DNA from: a bacterium
Lineage (GTDB): Bacteria > JACRDZ01 > JAQUKH01
Length of the DNA: 5,483 nucleotides
Assembly: GCA_028719205.1 (NCBI GenBank)
Contig: JAQUKH010000059.1
Location: forward strand, 1 to 5,483
Direction of reading: 5' to 3'
Part shown: piece by piece, positions 1 to 5,483 of the stretch
How positions within the stretch are numbered: position 1 is the stretch's first letter
Layout of the letters: each line of letters begins with the position of its first letter
The notes under the pieces: generated by a model
Told to the model about the DNA's origin: nothing
What the model saw: only the letters and a program-made list of their open reading frames with translations
Databases searched by the model: none
Program-made: the position numbers and the translations under genes

Positions 1-22
1 TATTGAGGTTTTAAAGACAATT

Positions 23-772
23 CTACTCTTGAATTTTTAATGATTTGAGCTTATCGAGGTTGCGTTTGGACGTGAGATCCATCGGGTTGAGTTTTACGGC
101 AGTAGTGAACTCCTGGATGGCGTCTTTTATCATGTTTTTGTTATAGAATGCGACTCCCAGATGATAATGCGCGGCTGCGTCTTCAGGGCTACCGTGAACA
201 ACCTTTTGAAACTCCTGGATCGCCTCTTCGTCTCTCTGCATCCTCTCATAAGTGATCCCCAATTGATAACGGGCTAAAAGATAATCAGGCGCGATCCTAA
301 TAACTTCTTTAAAGTGATAAATTGATTCTTCCAGTTTTCCCAAATGGTAAAAGACTATTCCTAATTGGTAATGCGCGGATTTGTATTGAGGGTTAATAGC
401 CACAGATGCCTTATATTCCTGAATAGCCTCATTAATTTTTCCCTCTCGATTATAAAGCATTCCCAGTTTATAATGAATGTCGGCATATAAAGGATTTATT
501 TTTTTAAGTGTGATATATTGCTCAATAGCCTTATCCACCATATTGTATTGTTCATATAATTCCGCCAAACGGTTCAGGATCTTTTTATTAGAAGCGTCTG
601 TTTTTAGTGCCGCCAGGTATTCTTCAATAGCTTTATTAAAATCACCTTTTTTTTCAAGCAAGCTGGCATTGGCGCAATGCACATATGATGTTACGTCTTT
701 TAAAGGAGATCCGCACTCTTTGCAGAATTTGTGACTAAGGTCGTTTTCTGTATGGCAGTTTTTGCAGGTCAT
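23..772 (-). CDS. Zinc-ribbon TPR-repeat protein
   Basis: Complete 249-residue protein, ATG start and TAG stop. Residues 1-21 form a short zinc ribbon, with CxxC pairs at C3/C6 and C17/C20 followed by glycine. The rest is a run of tetratricopeptide repeats with an exact 34-residue period: the prolines that close each repeat are at 94, 128, 162, 196 and 230, and a more divergent first repeat spans about 27-60, giving about six repeats. Typical TPR positions are visible, such as the 'YxLGxxY' and 'EAIQEY/F' motifs. No signal peptide or membrane segment is seen, so it is probably cytosolic. TPR arrays bind partner proteins or peptides; the zinc ribbon may add another contact or stabilise the N-terminus. 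No enzymatic domain is present. It is divergent from clpB, so a chaperone-related role is possible but is inference only. The ribosome binding site is weak (AGG about 12 nt upstream). The family call is firm; the cellular role is unknown. Confidence 0.9.
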   Translation of the reverse strand: MTCKNCHTENDLSHKFCKECGSPLKDVTSYVHCANASLLEKKGDFNKAIEEYLAALKTDASNKKILNRLAELYEQYNMVDKAIEQYITLKKINPLYADIHYKLGMLYNREGKINEAIQEYKASVAINPQYKSAHYQLGIVFYHLGKLEESIYHFKEVIRIAPDYLLARYQLGITYERMQRDEEAIQEFQKVVHGSPEDAAAHYHLGVAFYNKNMIKDAIQEFTTAVKLNPMDLTSKRNLDKLKSLKIQE

Positions 773-778
773 TTTTAC

Positions 779-807
779 ACTTTACCTGCAACTTGTAATT
801 TTGTCAA
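779..807 (-). promoter_or_regulatory. Candidate sigma-70-type promoter of the TPR gene
   Basis: Read on the minus strand, a perfect TTGACA -35 box (802-807) is followed by a 17-nt spacer and a TAAAGT -10 box (779-784, four of six matches to TATAAT). Only six bases separate the -10 box from the ATG at 770-772, so transcription would start at or next to the start codon and give a leaderless or near-leaderless mRNA. AT-rich sequence lies upstream, as in UP elements. The -35 match and the spacing are seen directly; activity is inferred. Other AT-rich -10-like sequences further upstream could give a longer leader. Confidence 0.45.
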
Positions 808-831
808 TAATAATATAAAATATATTTAATT

Positions 832-837
832 TATGAT
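832..837 (+). promoter_or_regulatory. Possible -10 element for clpB
   Basis: TATGAT matches the sigma-70 -10 consensus at five of six positions and lies 33 bases before the clpB ATG, which would leave a leader of about 27 nt. No convincing -35 box sits 16-18 bases upstream, where the sequence is only A/T. In this 98-bp spacer I found no CIRCE-type inverted repeat (TTAGCACTC-N9-GAGTGCTAA), no CtsR heptad repeat and no sigma-32-like CTTGAA/CCCCAT pair, so the expected heat-shock control is not visible. The assignment is weak because the surrounding DNA is so AT-rich that -10-like hexamers are expected by chance. Confidence 0.22.
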
Positions 838-858
838 ACAATTTTATTGTTTAATGAG

Positions 859-863
859 AAAGG
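859..863 (+). promoter_or_regulatory. Ribosome binding site that fixes the clpB start
   Basis: AAAGG lies seven bases before the ATG at 871, a standard Shine-Dalgarno distance. An in-frame TTG at 847 would add eight residues, but it would place this site inside the coding region, and those residues are not typical of ClpB N-termini. Translation therefore most likely starts at 871. Confidence 0.7.
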
Positions 864-870
864 CGGCAGT

Positions 871-3462
871 ATGATCGATTTTAATAAATTTACGATTAAA
901 GCGCAGGAGGCGGTTCAAAAGGCACAGCAGGCCGCGATTGATCTTAATCATCAGCAGGTTGATGTTGAACATTTTCTTTTAGCGCTGCTTGAACAAAAAG
1001 AAGGTGTGATCATCCCGATTTTACAAAAGTTGGGAGTTAATCTTGAGGGTCTGATACAAAAAATAAAAAAAGAGCTGGAGGCGTTGCCAAAGGTTTACGG
1101 AACATCCGGGCAGGCATATTTTTCCAACCGCTTAAATAATATTTTTACAATTGCCCAAAAAGAAGCGGAGCAGTTTAAAGATGAATATATAAGTTCTGAA
1201 CATATTTTGCTTGCTATAGTGGAAGAGAAGGGCGGAAAAGCAGGCAAAATTTTACAAGAGGCGGGGATAGATAAGAACAGCCTTTACCGGGTATTACAGG
1301 ATATTCGTGGGGCGCAGAGAGTTACGGACCAGAATCCTGAAGATAAATATCAGGCTATCGATAAATATGCCCGTGACTTAACAACTTTGGCGCGAAAAGG
1401 AAAACTTGATCCGGTTATCGGCCGTGATGATGAGATCCGCCGGACGATCCAGATACTTTCCCGCCGGACTAAAAACAATCCGGTCCTTATCGGTGAACCG
1501 GGTGTGGGTAAAACAGCGGTTGTTGAAGGATTGGCCCAGCGCATTGTAAGCGGTGATGTTCCTGAGTCATTAAAGGGAAAGAGGTTAGTAGCTTTGGACC
1601 TTGGGGCATTGATCGCGGGAGCGAAATTCCGTGGTGAATTTGAAGACAGGCTTAAGGCCTTTTTAAAAGAGGTTGAAAAAGCAGAGGGTAATGTAATACT
1701 TTTTATTGATGAATTGCATACCTTAGTCGGCGCGGGTGCGGCTGAGGGCGCGATTGACGCCTCGAATATGCTTAAACCTGCTTTAGCGCGCGGAGAATTA
1801 CGCTGTATAGGCGCTACGACTCTGAATGAATACCGCAAATATATTGAAAAGGACGCGGCATTGGAACGCAGGTTCCAGCCGCTTTATATCGGCCAGCCAA
1901 ATGTTACCGACACGATCGCCATTTTGCGCGGGCTTAAAGAAAAATATGAAATACATCACGGCGTACGGATAAAAGATTCGGCGTTGATCGCAGCCGCAAC
2001 CTTATCAAATCGTTATATAGCGGACCGGTTCCTGCCGGATAAGGCGATCGACCTGATTGATGAGGCGGCATCGAAACTGCGCATTGAAATAGACAGCCTG
2101 CCTACGGAATTAGACGAAGTGGAGCGCCGGGTGATGCAGTTAGAGATCGAACGGCAGGCTTTAAGTAAAGAGAAGGATAAAGAATCTAAGGAGCGTTTAA
2201 AAAAAATAGATAAAGAGTTAGCCGATCTTAAGGAAAAAGGCAAAGGGATGAGACTTAAATGGCAGAAGGAAAAAGAGGTCATTCAGGCTATACAAAAGAC
2301 AAAAGAAGAGATCGAACAGGTAAAAATAGAGGAAAAGAATTTTGAAAGAAAAGGCGATCTGGAAAAGGTGGCGGAACTCCGCTTTGGTAAATTAGTCGAG
2401 TTAAATAAAAAACTTGATAAAGATAATAAAAAATTGCAGGAAATACAAAAAGACGGTTTAATGTTGAAAGAAGAAGTAGATGAAGAGGATATTGCCGAGG
2501 TAATTTCCAAATGGACAGGGATCCCTGTTTCTAAAATGATGCAGGGCGAGGTCGAAAAATTACTAAAGATAGAAGAAAAATTAAAAGAACGGGTGATCGG
2601 CCAGGATGAGGCGATCTTTGCTGTCGCGAATGCTGTGCGGAGGAGCCGCGCGGAATTGCAGGATCCTAACCGGCCTATGGGTTCATTTATTTTCCTCGGG
2701 CCCACTGGTGTCGGCAAGACCGAATTAGCCCGGACCCTGGCTGATTTTTTATTTGATGATGAACGTTCCATAGTGCGGATCGACATGTCAGAATACATGG
2801 AAAAACATACAGTCGCCAGGCTGTTAGGCGCGCCGCCGGGATATGTGGGTTATGAAGAGGGCGGGCAGCTGACAGAAAAGGTAAGGCGCAGGCCCTATAG
2901 TATTATTTTGTTTGATGAGATTGAGAAAGCGCATCCTGATGTTTTTAATGTTTTATTGCAGATATTAGATGAGGGCAGGCTGACCGACGGGCAGGGACGG
3001 ACAGTGGACTTCAAGAATACAGTCATTATTATGACTTCAAATCTTGGAAGCCAGCTAATTCAGGAATTAGGCGGTAAAGATGAAGATGAAATGCGCAGGC
3101 GCGTAAGTGAAATATTAAAAACCTCTTTCAGGCCGGAATTCCTGAACCGTATTGATGAAACGATCATTTTTCATAATTTGGATCGTGACGAGATAAAAGA
3201 AATAATTAATATTCAGCTGAAAAAGTTTTCAGGGAGGCTTGCGCAAAAAAATATTAAATTATCACTTTCAGACCAGGTTAAGAATCTTCTGGCTGACGAA
3301 GGATTTGATCCTGTTTACGGTGCAAGGCCGTTGAAGAGGGTTTTACAAAAAAGGATTGAAAATCCGCTGGCTTTAAAACTTTTAGCGGGAGAATTTAAAA
3401 GCGGAGATACCATTCAAACAAAAATAGAAAAAAATAATCAGATAGAATTTTTTATTAAATAG
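871..3462 (+). CDS. clpB: ATP-dependent disaggregase ClpB (Hsp100)
   Basis: Complete 863-residue ClpB (E. coli ClpB is 857), starting [14 protein letters not shown]. It is a hexameric cytosolic AAA+ unfoldase that threads aggregated proteins through its pore together with DnaK. Domains in order: paired Clp_N repeats (about 1-145); NBD1 with Walker A GEPGVGKT (208-215), pore loop [10 protein letters not shown] (F253), Walker B D280-E281 and arginine fingers R333/R334; the coiled-coil middle domain (about 410-530), which holds the DnaK-docking region and distinguishes ClpB from ClpA/ClpC; NBD2 with Walker A GPTGVGKT (610-617), pore loop GYVGY (Y658), Walker B D682-E683, arginine finger R760 and sensor-2 GAR (R819). 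No IGF/IGL-type ClpP-docking loop is evident, consistent with a non-proteolytic role. Compared with E. coli from memory, F253 and F505 stand where tyrosines are found, and the end of the middle domain is about three residues longer. All catalytic residues are intact. The secreted-protein gene follows after 30 bp. Confidence 0.98.
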   Translation: MIDFNKFTIKAQEAVQKAQQAAIDLNHQQVDVEHFLLALLEQKEGVIIPILQKLGVNLEGLIQKIKKELEALPKVYGTSGQAYFSNRLNNIFTIAQKEAEQFKDEYISSEHILLAIVEEKGGKAGKILQEAGIDKNSLYRVLQDIRGAQRVTDQNPEDKYQAIDKYARDLTTLARKGKLDPVIGRDDEIRRTIQILSRRTKNNPVLIGEPGVGKTAVVEGLAQRIVSGDVPESLKGKRLVALDLGALIAGAKFRGEFEDRLKAFLKEVEKAEGNVILFIDELHTLVGAGAAEGAIDASNMLKPALARGELRCIGATTLNEYRKYIEKDAALERRFQPLYIGQPNVTDTIAILRGLKEKYEIHHGVRIKDSALIAAATLSNRYIADRFLPDKAIDLIDEAASKLRIEIDSLPTELDEVERRVMQLEIERQALSKEKDKESKERLKKIDKELADLKEKGKGMRLKWQKEKEVIQAIQKTKEEIEQVKIEEKNFERKGDLEKVAELRFGKLVELNKKLDKDNKKLQEIQKDGLMLKEEVDEEDIAEVISKWTGIPVSKMMQGEVEKLLKIEEKLKERVIGQDEAIFAVANAVRRSRAELQDPNRPMGSFIFLGPTGVGKTELARTLADFLFDDERSIVRIDMSEYMEKHTVARLLGAPPGYVGYEEGGQLTEKVRRRPYSIILFDEIEKAHPDVFNVLLQILDEGRLTDGQGRTVDFKNTVIIMTSNLGSQLIQELGGKDEDEMRRRVSEILKTSFRPEFLNRIDETIIFHNLDRDEIKEIINIQLKKFSGRLAQKNIKLSLSDQVKNLLADEGFDPVYGARPLKRVLQKRIENPLALKLLAGEFKSGDTIQTKIEKNNQIEFFIK

Positions 3463-3477
3463 ATATAAAATTTAATT

Positions 3478-3487
3478 AAAGGAGAGG
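3478..3487 (+). promoter_or_regulatory. Strong Shine-Dalgarno of the secreted-protein gene
   Basis: AAAGGAGAGG lies just before the ATG at 3493, with GGAG eight bases from the start codon. It is the best ribosome binding site in the window. It supports this start and suggests efficient translation from an mRNA shared with clpB, since the 30-bp gap holds no terminator hairpin and no clear promoter. Confidence 0.75.
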
Positions 3488-3492
3488 CATAA

Positions 3493-4686
3493 ATGAAAAA
3501 AATGGCTATTTGTTTAATTATGATATTTATTTTGTCTCCGCGTTATTACGCGAAGGAAGCTTTTGGTTCTAAAGAAGCTGAAAAGATAAAAATCGAACCG
3601 GCGCAGCCGTTAACTGTAAATATAAAACTGCCTCACAAAAAATATTTCAAGGTAAAAAGCGCTAAATTTGAGTTTGATAATATTAAACAGGATTTGTCAG
3701 GGCAATATATTTTAGTTATGGGCAACAACAAAGGAGATAGCGAGCTATCGGAAGAAGTCCAAAGTAAAACATGGGCAGTTCAGGAAATAGTAAGCGAAAG
3801 CACGTTCGAATTAAGCAAAGTGGAAATAAAAATGGGAGTTCCGCGGGAAGATAATCTGGAATTACTGGTCTGCGACAGTAATCTTTACGAAAAGGCCAGG
3901 GGTATTATTAAATATGATGAATCTAAAAAAGAATGTTATGCTATTTTGGATCCAACCTCGCAGGTCCAGAAAGATGAACATATATTTTTAGCCGTTAAAC
4001 TGGTAGAAACCCCGATAAATGTAAAAACCGGTACGGAAGATAGGTTAAGCGCGTTTTATACTAATTATCCTGATGGTTTTCAGGCGAGGGATCCTTTTCC
4101 TGAATATTTAAAACAAGAACTTGCTAAAAGTAAAAAGTCATTAATATACAAACTTTATTCTACTGAAGCAATGGATATTCAGCCTTCCTTTCAGGTTAAG
4201 ATCAGTGAAGGTTATAACGCTCTCTGGACATGGAACGGTGAAGATAAAGTTCTCCTGAAAGATAAGAATGTTTTAGAATCAATAAACATGTATTTTTCAG
4301 AGAATCGCGCGAACCTGGATGAGAGGGATGATGTAATTTTGCCTATCGTTTTTACGCCGGAGGGGTCAACTTATCCGATTATTTTACAGTTAGCTTCATG
4401 GGAAATGGAAATTAAAATTCCAGAGGACTATTTTATGGAATTAAAATCCGCGATCAATGAAATATTTAAAAATGATGAAAAGAAAAAGACTGATTTTTCG
4501 GAGCAGCTTCAGGCGATTTGGGATAGTTATAAAGCTGAAGCTGTGGATGATGTTAAAGAAAAAATAAAATCTTTTGTACAGGATGTTTCTTTAGAAGAAG
4601 AGCAGGCTAGAACAAAAGGAGACGCGAACGAAATCAAAGGAATGCTGGATTTAACTGATGAATTGAAAAGTATATTCGAAAAATAG
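3493..4686 (+). CDS. Secreted protein of unknown function
   Basis: Complete 397-residue protein of no family I recognise. The N-terminus is a classical Sec signal peptide: positively charged MKK, a hydrophobic core at about 4-15 (MAICLIMIFIL), and a probable signal peptidase I site after YYA (A20). There is no lipobox: the only early cysteine, C7, is inside the hydrophobic core. The mature part has no further membrane segment. About 40-315 alternates short hydrophobic strands with charged turns and looks beta-rich. It has two cysteines, C127 and C148, that could form a disulfide outside the cytosol. About 320-397 is highly charged and appears helical or coiled-coil (acidic/lysine-rich, few prolines). 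The N-terminal half vaguely recalls beta-sandwich surface or binding modules, but I cannot assign one. It lies 30 bp after clpB on the same strand, so it is probably co-transcribed and perhaps stress-responsive. Export to the periplasm or cell surface is likely; activity is unknown. Confidence 0.85.
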   Translation: MKKMAICLIMIFILSPRYYAKEAFGSKEAEKIKIEPAQPLTVNIKLPHKKYFKVKSAKFEFDNIKQDLSGQYILVMGNNKGDSELSEEVQSKTWAVQEIVSESTFELSKVEIKMGVPREDNLELLVCDSNLYEKARGIIKYDESKKECYAILDPTSQVQKDEHIFLAVKLVETPINVKTGTEDRLSAFYTNYPDGFQARDPFPEYLKQELAKSKKSLIYKLYSTEAMDIQPSFQVKISEGYNALWTWNGEDKVLLKDKNVLESINMYFSENRANLDERDDVILPIVFTPEGSTYPIILQLASWEMEIKIPEDYFMELKSAINEIFKNDEKKKTDFSEQLQAIWDSYKAEAVDDVKEKIKSFVQDVSLEEEQARTKGDANEIKGMLDLTDELKSIFEK

Positions 4687-4689
4687 AAT

Positions 4690-5483
4690 TTATGGATAAG
4701 GTATAAAATAGTCGTTTTTATTAAATACTTTTATATCTTTTTCCATCCATTTATAAAGTTTTGTTTTTAATTCAATAACCTTTTGCGGATTTTTAGAAGC
4801 TATATCCTCAAGCTCGTCAGGGTCTTTTTTTGTATCATACAGCTCAAAAAATATACCGTCTCTGGCCGGTATATAAATAAGTTTATATTGTCCGTCATAA
4901 ACCATCCTGTGTTTTGCTGTATTAGTTAAGCCTCTGAATTCAGGTTTAATTACAATTTCGTTATTATATTCAGTATCGATCGCTCCAAGTTCAACGATAT
5001 CGGGATACATTATTCTTTGTTTTTGATAAAAATTGTTCCCTTTGTCGGTGAACCATAGTCCGGTTTCCGCGTAGGTTGTTAAATTCAGGTTTTCAGTTTC
5101 CCTTCTCATTAGCGGCAAAAGATTTATACCCTCCATTGATCGGGGGACCGGTAAAGAAAGCATGGATAGTAAAGTCGGGGAAAGGTCAATATCCCGAACC
5201 AATTCATTAATTGTACCGTGTATTAATTTATCCCGCGGGTCGTGAATAATAAAAGGGACATTTAGAACAGCTCTTCCTCTAAGATGTTCTCCGTGCCCCT
5301 GTCCCCATCCATTTTCATAAAGTTGTTCGCCATGGTCCGCTAACACGACAATTATTTTATTTTTATCAAGCCCTTCTTTTTTCAGGAATTCCAATAATCT
5401 TCCGACGGCAGCATCAATACAGGTCACGCCCTGTTTGTAAAGCGCGCGGACCTGCGTTAGGTCTTCTTCTGGCAGAGCTACAG
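4690..5483 (-). CDS. Sulfatase-superfamily hydrolase, C-terminal part (cut by window edge)
   Basis: The frame is open to the right edge, giving 263 complete codons before the TAA at 4690-4692; the start lies outside the window. A GTG at 5425-5427 is an internal valine, since the residues before it (LTQVRALYKQG) already match the sulfatase family. Seen directly: the metal-ligand motif DHGE (5326-5337), followed by GHGEHLRG, with its GHGEHL part at 5281-5298; then NVPFIIHDP, a DLSPTLLSML helix, QYKLIYIP, and the typical C-terminal signature ELYDTKKDPDELEDI (4801-4845). Family members hydrolyse sulfate esters, or in some branches phosphate or phosphonate esters, using a divalent metal and a formylglycine made from Cys or Ser. 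The C/S-x-P-x-R nucleophile motif would be upstream and cannot be checked, so substrate and even sulfatase versus phosphotransferase activity stay open. A signal peptide cannot be assessed either. It converges on the secreted-protein gene with a 3-bp gap. Confidence 0.92.
   Translation of the reverse strand, partial: VALPEEDLTQVRALYKQGVTCIDAAVGRLLEFLKKEGLDKNKIIVVLADHGEQLYENGWGQGHGEHLRGRAVLNVPFIIHDPRDKLIHGTINELVRDIDLSPTLLSMLSLPVPRSMEGINLLPLMRRETENLNLTTYAETGLWFTDKGNNFYQKQRIMYPDIVELGAIDTEYNNEIVIKPEFRGLTNTAKHRMVYDGQYKLIYIPARDGIFFELYDTKKDPDELEDIASKNPQKVIELKTKLYKWMEKDIKVFNKNDYFIPYP

Noticed and set aside
477-734. Plus-strand 85-codon frame inside the TPR gene
   Set aside because: It is antisense to a clear TPR coding region, with no good ribosome binding site or family resemblance.
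847-870. TTG at 847 as an upstream start giving an 871-residue ClpB
   Set aside because: The ribosome binding site AAAGG (859-863) would lie inside the extension, and the protein from ATG 871 begins exactly as ClpB proteins normally do.
1350-2798. Long minus-strand open frames inside clpB
   Set aside because: They overlap a fully conserved gene in antisense, have serine/arginine-rich shadow-type composition and show no recognisable domain.
3471-3480. TTTAATTAAA palindrome after clpB
   Set aside because: A 10-bp A/T-only palindrome is expected by chance in such AT-rich spacers and overlaps the Shine-Dalgarno lead-in.
3736-3749. Perfect 6-bp inverted repeat GATAGC-GA-GCTATC
   Set aside because: It lies inside the secreted-protein coding region with a two-base loop too tight for a normal hairpin and no U-tract; probably chance.
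4692-4755. ATGGAT/ATCCAT inverted repeat near the convergent gene ends as a terminator
   Set aside because: The stem is only six base pairs with a loop of about 45 bases, too weak for an intrinsic terminator.
5425-5427. GTG as the start of a short 245-residue sulfatase
   Set aside because: The frame stays open to the window edge, and the preceding residues match the family, so the GTG is an internal valine codon.

Overview
This is a compact bacterial chromosomal segment, moderately AT-rich, using the ordinary genetic code, with strongly AT-rich spacers and purine-rich ribosome binding sites. A canonical full-length ClpB, a zinc-ribbon/TPR protein and a sulfatase together fit an uncultured Gram-negative-type bacterium. 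The style recalls Omnitrophota/PVC-like genomes, but that is an impression and not a placement. I see no mobile element, CRISPR array, tRNA, rRNA or phage gene.

Layout from left to right: (1) a minus-strand gene for a 249-residue protein with an N-terminal four-cysteine zinc ribbon and about six TPR repeats; (2) a very AT-rich divergent intergenic region of about 98 bp carrying a good minus-strand sigma-70-like promoter and the clpB ribosome binding site; (3) plus-strand clpB, complete and with every expected catalytic motif; (4) 30 bp later, on the same strand and with a strong Shine-Dalgarno, a gene for a secreted 397-residue protein of unrecognised family, probably in one operon with clpB; (5) a minus-strand sulfatase-superfamily gene that converges on it with only 3 bp between stop codons and runs off the right edge, so its N-terminus and catalytic nucleophile lie outside the window.

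How the genes may work together: ClpB is a cytosolic disaggregase that works with DnaK/DnaJ/GrpE. The divergent TPR protein is probably a protein-interaction scaffold, and shared control with clpB is possible but unproven. The exported protein is predicted to leave the cytosol, so its co-transcription with clpB would not mean physical partnership. The sulfatase looks like a separate unit. Most of the window is ordinary. The least explained element is the exported orphan protein downstream of clpB, and the next is the promoter that could give a leaderless TPR mRNA.
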